Assembly (NCBI GenBank): GCA_036394195.1
Contig: DASWFO010000267.1
Span: 1 to 9,300 of the forward strand
DNA length: 9,300 bases
Source of the DNA: DATJPD01 sp036394195
Lineage (GTDB): Bacteria > Pseudomonadota > Alphaproteobacteria > CACIAM-22H2
Direction of reading: 5' to 3'
Part shown: positions 1 through 7,516 of the stretch, in pieces
How positions within the stretch are numbered: the first letter of the stretch is position 1
Layout: each line of letters begins with the position of its first letter
Notes under the pieces: model-generated
The model's database searches: none
What the model was told of the DNA's origin: nothing
What the model saw: the letters and a program-made list of their open reading frames with translations, nothing else
Translations under genes and position numbers: made by a program

Positions 1-1
1 C

Positions 2-1444
2 CCGCCGAGCCGGTACTCGCCGGTGGCCAAGGGCCTCCTGACCACCCTCGGCATCGAGGTCGAGCGGTTCTATCGCTATTTCGACCGCGACTATTTCAGC
101 CGCCTCGGGCTCCGCGGCGGCGTCCATTTCGACGCGGCGCATTACGGCGAGGATCGCGTCCTGGCCAATCCGTTCCGCTCCTGGGGCGAAAACGGGTCAG
201 GTCTCGACCTCATCGACCGGTTTCCGATTTCGGGGCCGGGCCGCGCCGCGCTGCGGGCGCTTCTCGCCGACCCGGGCGATCCGCTGGCCCGCCTCGACGA
301 GGCGGCGAAGCTGCACTATCTGCGGCACACCAACTATGAGGCCGTGCTGACCCGCGACTTCGGCCTGCCGGCGGACGCCGCGCTGGTGTTGCGCAACAGC
401 ATGGTCGGATTCTGGGGGGTCGGCTGGGACGCGGTCTCGGCCAACCAGGCGCGCACCTATGGAATGCCAGGGCTGCGGCGCGTGCGGTTCAAGGACGAGC
501 CAACCGGTACGGGCCGCGACGAGCCCTATATCTTTCACTTCCCGGACGGGAACGCCGCGATCGCGCGTCTGCTGGTGCGTCGCCTGATCCCGGATGCCGC
601 ACCCGGGTCGACCATGGAGGACATGGTGACGGCGCGGCTGGATTATCGCCGGCTCGACGAGTCGGCCTCGCCGGTGCGCATCCGCCTGTCCTGCACCGCG
701 GTCGAGGTGCGCAACGCGGCCGACGGCCGGTCCGTCGAGATCGTCTATGTGCAGGGCGACCGGGCGTATCGCGTGCGGACGCGCCACGCCGTGCTCGCCT
801 GCTACAACCGCATGGTCCCTTATCTCTGCCCGGATCTCCCGGCACCCCAGCGCGAGGCGCTGACGTATGCCGAGAAAGTGCCGCTGGTCTACACGAACGT
901 GGCACTCAGGACCTGGCGCGCCTTCGCCGACAGCGGATTTTATCGCGTCTATTCGCCGCAGGACTTTTTCTCTGAGACGACGATCGACTTCCCGGTGAGC
1001 CTCGGCGGCTACCGGTTCTCACCCGACCCGAGCCGGCCGGTCATCGTCCACATGGTCCATGTGCCGACCGAGCCCGGCCAGGGCTTGAGCGAGCGCGAGC
1101 AGCACCGCATCGGGCGCATGCGCCTGTTCACAACGAGCTTCGACGATTTCGAGCGCGCACTCCGCCGACAGCTGCAGGGCATTCTCGGCCGCCACGGCTT
1201 CGACCACGAGCGCGACATCGCGGGCATCACGGTGAACCGCTGGCCGCACGGCTACGCCTACGAATACAACGAGCTGTGGGACCCCGAAGGGTGGAGCCCC
1301 GAGACCGGGCCGCATGTGGCCGGCCGGGCCCCGCTCGGCCGGATCTCCATCGCCAATTCGGATTCGGAGGCGCACGCCTACGCCGACGCGGCGATCGACA
1401 GCGCGCACCGCGCGGTGCACGAGCAGCTGGCAGTGAAGGATTGA
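2..1444 (+). CDS. FAD-dependent amine-oxidase-like oxidoreductase (5'-truncated)
   Basis: The frame is open from the window edge to a TGA at 1442-1444, so the true start is upstream; the GTG at 23 is only the first in-window start codon. About 480 residues are visible. They resemble the NAD(P)/FAD-dependent oxidoreductases often annotated as spermidine-dehydrogenase-like (flavin amine oxidase superfamily). Supporting signs are the early SRYSPVAKGLL segment, FWGVGWDA in the middle and the C-terminal GRISIANSDSEAHAYADAAI stretch, which resembles the FAD-contacting C-terminus of this family. The N-terminal GxGxxG dinucleotide-binding motif is not visible and should lie before the window. The likely role is flavin-dependent oxidation of an amine; the substrate cannot be told. 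Family membership is recalled, not searched. The gene converges on the lipoprotein gene at 1462-2070 and does not belong to that operon. Confidence 0.75.
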   Translation, partial: PPSRYSPVAKGLLTTLGIEVERFYRYFDRDYFSRLGLRGGVHFDAAHYGEDRVLANPFRSWGENGSGLDLIDRFPISGPGRAALRALLADPGDPLARLDEAAKLHYLRHTNYEAVLTRDFGLPADAALVLRNSMVGFWGVGWDAVSANQARTYGMPGLRRVRFKDEPTGTGRDEPYIFHFPDGNAAIARLLVRRLIPDAAPGSTMEDMVTARLDYRRLDESASPVRIRLSCTAVEVRNAADGRSVEIVYVQGDRAYRVRTRHAVLACYNRMVPYLCPDLPAPQREALTYAEKVPLVYTNVALRTWRAFADSGFYRVYSPQDFFSETTIDFPVSLGGYRFSPDPSRPVIVHMVHVPTEPGQGLSEREQHRIGRMRLFTTSFDDFERALRRQLQGILGRHGFDHERDIAGITVNRWPHGYAYEYNELWDPEGWSPETGPHVAGRAPLGRISIANSDSEAHAYADAAIDSAHRAVHEQLAVKD

Positions 1445-1461
1445 GGGGCCGCTCCGGGCGC

Positions 1462-2070
1462 CTAGAAGATGCCTTCGAGCAGCGCCTTCTTGCGCCGCGT
1501 GATCGTCGGCGTCTGGCCGTCGTCGACGGGTTTTCCAAGGGCGGCATTCTCGCGCAGGCGCTGCGATTCGCGCGGCGCGTCGACCACCGACGAGGGATCC
1601 TCAGCCGTGCGCCAGAACATCAGGTGATCCATGAACGTCGAGTTGGCGGTGACGATCGTCGAGTTCTCGCGGTCGACGACCTCGCGGATCTTGGAATCGG
1701 CCTGACCGGCGCCGGCACCGGCATGCGCGATCAGCGCGGATTCGCCGGGACTGAGGCTGGACCCCGCATTGGCGGCAGGGGCCGTGCCGGTCACCGCGGT
1801 GATGGCGCGTTGCGGGATCGTCTGCTCCTGCGGCCGGAGTGCGCCCGGATCGGGCGGACGCAGCGCATAGTCGGGCGGAAGCGATAGCGGCGCGCGGTTG
1901 ACGATCTTGAACTCGTCGGGGGCGACCTTGTCGAGGCCCAGCACCTTGCGGGTGTCGCCGCCGCAGCCGGCGAGCATCGCGACGGCGAGTGCCGCCACGG
2001 CCGCCTGCGCCCAGCCGCGCAGACAAGGCACGCCCCGGTTCGGGGTCTCGGTCCTGTGCCGGCGAATCAT
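1462..2070 (-). CDS. DUF3035 / BamF-like outer-membrane lipoprotein
   Basis: A predicted 202-residue lipoprotein. A basic N-terminus (MIRRHR) and a hydrophobic alanine-rich segment (about residues 20-34) lead to the lipobox LAGC, with Cys36 as the lipidation site. After this come the features I associate with DUF3035 (BamF-like) proteins: PDEFKIVNRAPLSLPPDYAL at about 51-70 and a basic C-terminus ending TITRRKKALLEGIF. In Caulobacter, BamF is a lipoprotein subunit of the beta-barrel assembly machine that inserts outer-membrane proteins. The ATG at 2070 overlaps the lspA stop (ATGA) and is preceded by GGGGAG four bases upstream. A GTG at codon 14 would give a shorter, more typical signal peptide and is an alternative. 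This is the last gene of the operon, so the LspA encoded just upstream would process this protein. Confidence 0.88.
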   Translation of the reverse strand: MIRRHRTETPNRGVPCLRGWAQAAVAALAVAMLAGCGGDTRKVLGLDKVAPDEFKIVNRAPLSLPPDYALRPPDPGALRPQEQTIPQRAITAVTGTAPAANAGSSLSPGESALIAHAGAGAGQADSKIREVVDRENSTIVTANSTFMDHLMFWRTAEDPSSVVDAPRESQRLRENAALGKPVDDGQTPTITRRKKALLEGIF

Positions 2071-2570
2071 GAGGCTCCCCTTTTACTCTGCTCGGCGCCG
2101 CCAAACAAGGAATCGATGAATAAAAGGGCAACCCCGACCGTGATCGCCGAGTCCGCCACGTTGAATGCCGGCCAATGCCAGCCCAGCGCGTGCACATCGA
2201 GGAAATCGAACACCGCCCCCAGGCGAATTCGGTCGATGACATTGCCGATCGCCCCGCCGATGACGAGCCCCAGCGCCACCGCGGGCATGGTCCGGGCGGC
2301 CCGCAGCAGCCAGCGCGTCAGTACGGCGACGATCGCCAGGGCCACCACCACGAAGATCCACGACCCGGCCGCCGAGCCGCCGTTGAACAGCCCGAAGCTG
2401 ACCCCGTAATTCCACACCGTCACCAGGTTGAAGAACGGCAGCACCTCGACGACGCCGCGCCCGCTGGCGACCAGGTATTTGTACAGCCACGCCTTCGACA
2501 CCTGATCGACGGCGATGACGGCGAGAGCCAGTCCCAGCCCGGGTGTCTGCGGTGCGCCGACTCTCGCCAT
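2067..2570 (-). CDS. lspA: Lipoprotein signal peptidase (signal peptidase II)
   Basis: A 167-residue inner-membrane aspartyl protease that cleaves signal peptides from diacylglyceryl-modified prolipoproteins. The conserved boxes appear in order: DQVSK at 22-26, NYGVSFGLF at about 54-62, GNVIDRIRLGAVFDFLD at 109-125 and FNVADSAITVG at 136-146. The two catalytic aspartates are D113 (NVID) and D140 (VAD). Four hydrophobic segments (about 11-32, 68-90, 95-113 and 139-156) match the family topology, and the length is typical. The ATG lies 3 bases after the ileS stop codon without a strong Shine-Dalgarno of its own, which suggests translational coupling. Its TGA overlaps the next ATG by four bases. 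The ileS-lspA linkage is common in bacteria. Confidence 0.97.
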   Translation of the reverse strand: MARVGAPQTPGLGLALAVIAVDQVSKAWLYKYLVASGRGVVEVLPFFNLVTVWNYGVSFGLFNGGSAAGSWIFVVVALAIVAVLTRWLLRAARTMPAVALGLVIGGAIGNVIDRIRLGAVFDFLDVHALGWHWPAFNVADSAITVGVALLFIDSLFGGAEQSKRGAS

Positions 2571-2573
2571 GGA

Positions 2574-5459
2574 CTATTGGGCCGCCGCGGGCAGATGCCC
2601 GACCGCATCCGCGCAGCGCGTGCAAAGAGTCGGATGCGCGGCGTGCCGGCCCACCTCGGGAAGCACCTTCCAGCAGCGGTCACACTTGGCGCCCTCGGCC
2701 GCGGCGAAGCGGGTCCACACGCCGGGCACGTCGGGCAGCGAGAACAGCGTGCTGCGGTCGGCGCCGACCTCGGCCGCCGGACGCACGCTCGCGGCCGAGG
2801 TGATCCAGATCTCCGCCGGATCGAGGCCGCGCATGGCCTCGAGATACTCCGGTTCGGCGAACGCCACCGGAGCCGCCTGCAGGCTCGAGCCGATCTTCTT
2901 GTCGGCGCGGGCCAGCTCGATGGCGCCGGTCACCACCCGCCGCAAGTCGCGGATCTTGTTCCAGCGCGCGGCCAGCGCCTCGTCGCGCCAGGCGGCCGGG
3001 ATGTCGGGTACCAACTGCAGATGGACGCTCTCGCCGTCGCCGGGATGGCGGGCAAGCCACGCCTCCTCGGCCGTGAAGCAGAGAACCGGCGCCAGCCAGG
3101 TGACCAGGCACTGGTAGACGCGATCCAGAACCGTGCGGACGGCGCGGCGGCGCGGGCTGTCGGCCCGGTCGCAGTAGAGCGAATCCTTGCGGATGTCGAA
3201 ATAGAACGCCGATAGATCGACGGCGCAGAAATTGTGCAGCGCCGTGTAGAAGCCGGTGAACGCATAATCCTCGACCGCGCGGCGGCGCGCGGCGTCGAGC
3301 TCAGCCAGCCGGTGCAGCACCCAGCGCTCCAGCTCCGGCAGCTTGGCCAGATCCGGCGCCGCGTCGAGCGCCAGCCGCTCGCCGGCGCTGAAGCCGGCCA
3401 GATTGCCCAGCAGATAACGAAGCGTGTTGCGCAAGCGGCGATACAGCTCGGCGTAGTGCTTCAGGATCTCCGGACCGATGCGCAGGTCTTCGGTGTAGTC
3501 GGAGCTCACGACCCACAGGCGGAGGATGTCGGCGCCGAGCTTGCCGGCGACGTCCTGCGGCGCCACGACATTGCCGAGTGACTTCGACATCTTCCGGCCC
3601 TGCTCGTCGAGCACGAAGCCGTGGGTCAGCACCGCCTCATAAGGTGCGCGGCCGCGCGTCCCGCACGATTCGAGCAGCGACGAATGGAACCAGCCGCGAT
3701 GCTGATCCGATCCCTCGAGATAGAGCGAGGCCGGCCATTTGAGATCCGGCCGCTGCTCCAGCACGAACGTATGTGTCGAGCCGGAATCGAACCACACGTC
3801 GACGATGTCCTTCACCTGGTCATAGTCGGCCGGATCGTATTTGTTCCCGAGGAACCGCGACGGCTCGCTCGTATACCAGGCGTCCGCCCCTTCCTCTGCG
3901 AACGCCTGTGCCACGCGCTCGATGACATCGGGATCGCGCAGAACCTCGCCGGTCGTTTTGTGAACGAAGATGGCGATCGGTACGCCCCAGGCGCGCTGGC
4001 GCGAGATGCACCAGTCCGGCCGCGTCTCGATCATCGAGCGGATGCGGTTGCGGCCGGCCGGCGGAAACCATTTCGTCTCGTCGATCGCCCGCAACGCCGT
4101 GTCGCGCAGATGATTGCGCGACATCGAGATGAACCATTGCGGCGTGTTGCGGAAGATCAGCGGCGCCTTGGAGCGCCAGGAATGCGGGTAGGAATGGACG
4201 AGCTTGCCCTGTCCGAGCAGCGCGCCGGCGTCCTTCACCGCCTGGATGACGGCGGCGTTGGCGTCGCCCGGCTTGCCGTAGGGCGTGTAGACGCGCTTGC
4301 CGGCGAACAGCGGCACATGCGGGTAGTACGTGCCGTCGTCGGCGACGGTGTCCGGCACCTCGATGTGATTGGCGGTCCCGAGCTCGTAGTCGTCCGCGCC
4401 ATGGCCGGGCGCGATATGGACGAAGCCGGTGCCCGCCTCGGTGGTGACGAACTCGCCGTTCAGCACCGGCACGTCGAAGTCGTAGCCCCCATTTGCATCG
4501 GATATGCCACGCAGCGGGTGCCCCACGACCGTGCCGATGAGGTCCTTGCCCTTGACGCGCAGCGACCAGTCGAACTCGGCCTCGCCGATCCCGACCGCCT
4601 CCACGAAGTGCGACATCAGGTCCTTGGCCACCAGAAGCCGCTGGCCCGGCTTGACCAGGCTGCCCTCGTGCACCGCCTTCACGGTCAGCAGGTCGTATTC
4701 GATGTCGGCACCGGCGGCGATCGCGCGGTTGCCCGGCAGGGTCCACGGCGTGGTGGTCCAGATGACGATGCCGGCGTCCTTCAGCTGCGGCTTTGCCGAG
4801 CGCAGGATCGGAAACCGCACATAAACCGTGGTCGAGGTGTGGTCGTGATATTCGATCTCGGCCTCGGCCAGGGCGGTCTTCTCGACCACCGACCACATCA
4901 CCGGCCGCGAGCCCTTGTAGAGGCTGCCGCTGAGAGCGAACTTGCCGAGCTCGCGCACGATCTGCGCCTCGGCGGCGTACGACATGGTCGAGTAGTAGTT
5001 CTCCCAGTCGCCCTCGACACCCAGCCGCTTGAACTCGTCGCGCTGGATCGCGATCCATCGGGCGGCGAAGTCCCGGCACTCGCGCCGGAATTCGACGACC
5101 GGCACCTTGTCCTTGTCCTTGCCTTTGGCCCGATACTCCTCCTCGATCTTCCATTCGATCGGCAGACCGTGGCAGTCCCAGCCGGGCACGTAGTTGGCGT
5201 CCTGCCCCAGCATCTGGTGCGCGCGGTTGACCACGTCCTTCAGGATCTTGTTGAGCCCGGTGCCGATATGGATGTTGCCGTTGGCGTAAGGCGGGCCGTC
5301 GTGGAGGATGTATTTCTCGCGGCCGCGCGCCGCGTCGCGCAGCCGCTTCCACAGGTTCATGGTCTGCCAGCGCTTGAGCATCTCGGGCTCGCGCTTCGGC
5401 AGATCGCCCTTCATCGGGAAGGTCGTCGCCGGCAGGAAGACCGTCGATTTGTAGTCCAT
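2574..5459 (-). CDS. ileS: Isoleucyl-tRNA synthetase
   Basis: A class Ia aminoacyl-tRNA synthetase of 961 residues that charges tRNA-Ile in the cytoplasm. In numbering from the GTG at 5462 (one residue longer), visible motifs are the HIGH-type PYANGNIHIG (58-67), the editing-domain threonine-rich WTTTPWTLPGN (235-245) and GTGFVHIAPGHGADD (344-358), WCISRQRAWGVP (484-495) and KMSKS (624-628). A C-terminal zinc-binding pair, CDRC and CTRC (C927, C930, C947, C950), makes this the bacterial form with the zinc domain. I chose the ATG at 5459 because it forms a TGATG stop-start overlap with the ACT gene. The adjacent GTG at 5462 is 7 bases from a GGAG and remains possible. It is the second gene of the operon starting at the 5908-5880 promoter. 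Confidence 0.98.
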   Translation of the reverse strand: MDYKSTVFLPATTFPMKGDLPKREPEMLKRWQTMNLWKRLRDAARGREKYILHDGPPYANGNIHIGTGLNKILKDVVNRAHQMLGQDANYVPGWDCHGLPIEWKIEEEYRAKGKDKDKVPVVEFRRECRDFAARWIAIQRDEFKRLGVEGDWENYYSTMSYAAEAQIVRELGKFALSGSLYKGSRPVMWSVVEKTALAEAEIEYHDHTSTTVYVRFPILRSAKPQLKDAGIVIWTTTPWTLPGNRAIAAGADIEYDLLTVKAVHEGSLVKPGQRLLVAKDLMSHFVEAVGIGEAEFDWSLRVKGKDLIGTVVGHPLRGISDANGGYDFDVPVLNGEFVTTEAGTGFVHIAPGHGADDYELGTANHIEVPDTVADDGTYYPHVPLFAGKRVYTPYGKPGDANAAVIQAVKDAGALLGQGKLVHSYPHSWRSKAPLIFRNTPQWFISMSRNHLRDTALRAIDETKWFPPAGRNRIRSMIETRPDWCISRQRAWGVPIAIFVHKTTGEVLRDPDVIERVAQAFAEEGADAWYTSEPSRFLGNKYDPADYDQVKDIVDVWFDSGSTHTFVLEQRPDLKWPASLYLEGSDQHRGWFHSSLLESCGTRGRAPYEAVLTHGFVLDEQGRKMSKSLGNVVAPQDVAGKLGADILRLWVVSSDYTEDLRIGPEILKHYAELYRRLRNTLRYLLGNLAGFSAGERLALDAAPDLAKLPELERWVLHRLAELDAARRRAVEDYAFTGFYTALHNFCAVDLSAFYFDIRKDSLYCDRADSPRRRAVRTVLDRVYQCLVTWLAPVLCFTAEEAWLARHPGDGESVHLQLVPDIPAAWRDEALAARWNKIRDLRRVVTGAIELARADKKIGSSLQAAPVAFAEPEYLEAMRGLDPAEIWITSAASVRPAAEVGADRSTLFSLPDVPGVWTRFAAAEGAKCDRCWKVLPEVGRHAAHPTLCTRCADAVGHLPAAAQ

Positions 5460-5758
5460 CACACGAGCGCTCCGGCGGCCCGGGTGCGGCGCCGGGTCGC
5501 GGTCAGCACCCGCTCGACATGCACGAGCCCGCGCAGGCAGTTCGCGACATGCGCGGCATTGTCCTCGGCGAGGCCGTCGACCTGAATGTCGATCACGAGG
5601 CCGCCGGGACCGTCACCGACGACATCGCCGTGAAAGCGAAGCGGGACGAGGCCCCGTTTGGCGAACAGTTCAAGCACGCGCGGCATCACCCCAGGTTCGG
5701 GTGCTGCGAACACGGAGAAGCACCAAGTGGAAAGAGATCTGAAATCAGCAGCAGACAC
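5459..5758 (-). CDS. Small ACT-domain protein upstream of ileS
   Basis: A predicted 99-residue protein. The core runs from WCFSVFAAPEPGVMPRVLEL through KRGLVPLRF and GLVIDIQVDGL to HVERVLTAT. This matches the beta-alpha-beta-beta-alpha-beta pattern of ACT domains and is most like the small regulatory subunits of acetolactate synthase (IlvM/IlvN type). ACT domains usually bind amino acids and regulate a partner enzyme. I chose the GTG at 5758 because an AGGAG lies 10 bases upstream and because the longer reading from a TTG at 5854 adds an arginine-rich stretch that looks non-coding. The stop codon shares one base with the ileS ATG (TGATG), implying coupled translation. No acetolactate synthase large subunit is in the window. 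The fold is recognised by eye; the ligand is unknown. Confidence 0.72.
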   Translation of the reverse strand: MSAADFRSLSTWCFSVFAAPEPGVMPRVLELFAKRGLVPLRFHGDVVGDGPGGLVIDIQVDGLAEDNAAHVANCLRGLVHVERVLTATRRRTRAAGALV

Positions 5759-5870
5759 GACACGCAAGCTCCTTCGGCGACGATTGACGGACGACGGCGT
5801 TCCGGCCCTGGACAGGGACCGGGCCGGTAATTCGCCCGATAATCGTTGCGGCAAGGAGCTCGGCGGTCAT
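5745..5870 (-). CDS. Possible 41-residue leader peptide
   Basis: This short frame starts at an ATG about 3 bases after the start site predicted from the 5908-5880 promoter, so its message would be nearly leaderless. It reads MTAELLAATIIGRITGPVPV, continues about 20 residues and ends in ACRVCC. Its TGA lies 11 bases beyond the GTG start of the ACT gene, so the two overlap in different frames. Three Ile codons fall within five codons, which could be relevant ahead of ileS but may be chance. No Shine-Dalgarno is visible. It may be a non-coding leader with an accidental frame. Confidence 0.25.
   Translation of the reverse strand: MTAELLAATIIGRITGPVPVQGRNAVVRQSSPKELACRVCC
5802..5827 (-). other. 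Mutually exclusive hairpins in the ACT-ileS leader
   Basis: Within the predicted 5' leader of the ACT-ileS transcript, CCGGCCC (5802-5808) pairs with GGGCCGG (5821-5827), a perfect 7-bp stem with a 12-base loop. A second stem, CCCTG/CAGGG (5806-5810 with 5813-5817), uses some of the same bases, so the two cannot form together. No T-run follows, so it is not an intrinsic terminator. A regulatory role is inference. Confidence 0.35.
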
Positions 5871-5879
5871 GGCGGCGGG

Positions 5880-5908
5880 ATCATAGAAACGGTGCCGCAA
5901 AGCGTCAA
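5880..5908 (-). promoter_or_regulatory. Sigma-70 promoter for ACT-ileS-lspA-bamF
   Basis: On the minus strand the -35 hexamer TTGACG (5908-5903) and the -10 hexamer TATGAT (5885-5880) are separated by exactly 17 bases. Each matches the consensus at 5 of 6 positions. The predicted start of transcription is about 5873, giving a leader of about 115 bases before the ACT start codon. It lies between the ribF stop and the ACT gene, so the ileS operon has its own promoter and does not rely only on read-through from ribF. Confidence 0.75.
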
Positions 5909-5938
5909 CAGCTTGCCGGCGGCGCGGGACCGCCCGCC

Positions 5939-6934
5939 TTACGGCGATGCGCCGGTGAACGCCCGCCGGGCGGTCTCGGCGTCGCGCGCGATCTGCGCCT
6001 TGAGCGCCTCCAGACCGTCGAATTTCTGCTCCGGCCGGAGGTATTTGATGAGCGCCACGCGCAGCCGGCGGCCATAGAGATCGCCCGTGTAATCAAAGAG
6101 ATGCACTTCGAGGCGCGGCTCCGACTGGCCGCCGATGGTGGGCCGGAGGCCGAGATTGGCGACGCCGTCGATCCAGGTCGCCGTCTCGGCGAGGCTGCGC
6201 CCGGCACCCGCCCCCGGGTCGGCGATCGCGACCCGCACCGCATAGACTCCGAACGCCGGCCGCAGATAGTCGCCGAGGCCGAGATTCGCCGTCGGAAAGC
6301 CGATCGTCCGGCCGCGGGCGTCGCCGCGCATGACCCGGCCTTCGATCTCGAACGGCCGACCGAGAAGAAAGGCGGCGGTCTGCGGGTCGCCCTCGAGCAG
6401 CGCCTCGCGCACCCCGGTGGACGACGCAATCAACGATTCACCCCAGGCGGGGCTGGTGGGCGCGCTCACCGGCGGCATGATCGTGGTGTCGATGCCGCGG
6501 GCCGCCAGCCGGGCCCGCAGCATCTCGGAATTACCGGCGCGTCCCTTACCGAACACGAAGTCATAGCCGACGATCACGTGCCGCGCGCCGAGCCCTTCGG
6601 CCAGGACCTTGTCGACGAACTCCTCGGCGGTGCGGCTGGCGAGGGCGGCATCGAAGCGCAGCACGAACAGGTGGTCGATACCGAGGACGGCGAGCACCCG
6701 CGCTTTGGTGCGGAATCGCGTCAGCAGGAAGGGCGGCGAGTCCGGCCGGAAGAAGCGCCGCGGATGCGGCTCGAAGGTCAGCACCGAGGCCGATGCCTTG
6801 GCGGCGCGGGCGCGGCTGACCGCGTCGCCGATGACCGCCTGATGGCCGCGGTGAATGCCGTCGAAATTGCCGATCGCCACGACGCTGTCGCGCGCTTCGG
6901 GCGGAACCGGAAAAAGATGGCGGTGGATAATCAC
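5939..6934 (-). CDS. ribF: Bifunctional riboflavin kinase / FAD synthetase
   Basis: A 331-residue cytoplasmic enzyme that phosphorylates riboflavin to FMN and adenylylates FMN to FAD. The N-terminal nucleotidyltransferase domain shows GNFDGIHRGH (22-31), TFEPHPRRFF (53-62), VGYDFVFGKGRAG (122-134) and the STGVRE segment (172-177). The C-terminal kinase domain shows GRPFEIEGRVMRGDARGRTI (192-211) with GFPTANL (212-218), GVANLGLRPTIGG (257-269), and EVHLFDY with the terminal YLRPEQKFDGLEALKAQI. The length is normal for the two-domain form. The start is GTG at 6934; there is no clear Shine-Dalgarno and no other start codon before the first motif. It lies 44 bases after the maoC stop on the same strand and is probably co-transcribed with it. 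A new promoter follows it. Confidence 0.97.
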   Translation of the reverse strand: MIIHRHLFPVPPEARDSVVAIGNFDGIHRGHQAVIGDAVSRARAAKASASVLTFEPHPRRFFRPDSPPFLLTRFRTKARVLAVLGIDHLFVLRFDAALASRTAEEFVDKVLAEGLGARHVIVGYDFVFGKGRAGNSEMLRARLAARGIDTTIMPPVSAPTSPAWGESLIASSTGVREALLEGDPQTAAFLLGRPFEIEGRVMRGDARGRTIGFPTANLGLGDYLRPAFGVYAVRVAIADPGAGAGRSLAETATWIDGVANLGLRPTIGGQSEPRLEVHLFDYTGDLYGRRLRVALIKYLRPEQKFDGLEALKAQIARDAETARRAFTGASP

Positions 6935-6978
6935 GACGACGTTAGCAGCGGGGGTGGCGCGCCGCCGCCCTGACTTGT

Positions 6979-7461
6979 CTAACGCGCCCGCGCGGATCCA
7001 CTCTCCGCCATCGAAGAGCGGAGCGGCACGATGACGACGGCCTCGCCCTCGAGCACGACCTTGTTGCCGACGGTGATGATCGTCGACAGGGTGGCCCGAC
7101 GCTTCTCCGGAACGAGATCCAGCACCGTCGCCCGCACATGGAGCGTGTCGCCGCTGCGCACCGGGGCCTTGAACCGCAAAGTCTGGCTGACATAGATGGC
7201 GCCGGGACCGGGCAGCTTCATGCCCAGGACCGTGGAGATGAACGCGGCAGTCAGCATGCCGTGCGCGATGCGGCCCGAGAACATCGTGGCGCTGGCGAAT
7301 TCTTCGTTAATGTGGACCGGGTTGTTATCGCCCGAGATGCCGGCGAACAGCACGATGTCCGTCTCGGTCAGGGTGCGCGCATAAACCGCCGTCTGCCCGA
7401 CCTTCAGATCCTCGAAGAACAGGCCGTGCAGCTCGGCGAGGTCGTTCATGCCATCGTTCAT
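6979..7461 (-). CDS. MaoC-family (R)-specific enoyl-CoA hydratase
   Basis: A 160-residue single hot-dog-fold protein of the MaoC/hydratase 2 group. The diagnostic stretch is ETDIVLFAGISGDNNPVHIN, followed by MFSGRIAHGMLTAAFIS. Asp45 and His50, counted from the chosen start, are the expected catalytic pair that hydrates trans-2-enoyl-CoA to (R)-3-hydroxyacyl-CoA. Proteins of this size include PhaJ, which feeds fatty-acid intermediates into polyhydroxyalkanoate synthesis, but others act in unrelated pathways. I chose the ATG at 7461: GGAAAG lies 9 bases upstream and the hot-dog domain follows directly. A second ATG four codons later is possible. The longer reading to 7545 would start upstream of the predicted promoter -10 and is unlikely. 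It is the first gene of a transcript that probably includes ribF. Confidence 0.88.
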   Translation of the reverse strand: MNDGMNDLAELHGLFFEDLKVGQTAVYARTLTETDIVLFAGISGDNNPVHINEEFASATMFSGRIAHGMLTAAFISTVLGMKLPGPGAIYVSQTLRFKAPVRSGDTLHVRATVLDLVPEKRRATLSTIITVGNKVVLEGEAVVIVPLRSSMAESGSARAR

Positions 7462-7481
7462 GCCGCGACGCTTTCCGACGA

Positions 7482-7499
7482 CACCGCAATGTTGCGGTG
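7482..7499. promoter_or_regulatory. 18-base palindrome, candidate operator before maoC
   Basis: CACCGCAATGTTGCGGTG is a perfect inverted repeat: 8-base arms around a 2-base centre. It lies about 11-28 bases downstream of the transcription start predicted from the 7545-7517 promoter and 20 bases upstream of the maoC ATG, a usual place for a repressor operator. The tiny centre makes a DNA operator more likely than an RNA hairpin. The right arm, read as TGCGGTGCG, is close to the TGC-rich motif I recall for alphaproteobacterial PhaR. That resemblance is only suggestive. Confidence 0.5.
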
Positions 7500-7516
7500 C
7501 GAAAACAGGTCGGCGG

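Noticed and set aside
2175..3215. A 346-codon plus-strand frame opposite lspA and the 3' end of ileS
   Set aside because: It spans two real genes on the other strand. The translation is Arg/Gly/Ala-rich with no family signature, typical of a shadow frame.
3621..5585. A 654-codon open frame on the plus strand opposite ileS
   Set aside because: It is entirely antisense to an unmistakable ileS with all its motifs. In GC-rich DNA, long stop-free frames opposite real genes are expected. Its translation is low-complexity, rich in Arg, Ala, Gly and Val, with no recognisable domain.
5759..5854. N-terminal extension of the ACT protein from a TTG at 5854
   Set aside because: The added 32 residues are Arg/Ser-rich and unlike the domain, and no Shine-Dalgarno precedes the TTG. 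The GTG at 5758 has an AGGAG 10 bases upstream.
5886..5938. A GC-rich inverted sequence after the ribF stop as a possible terminator
   Set aside because: The pairing is imperfect and no T-run follows on the minus strand. The stretch overlaps the -35 region of the next promoter.
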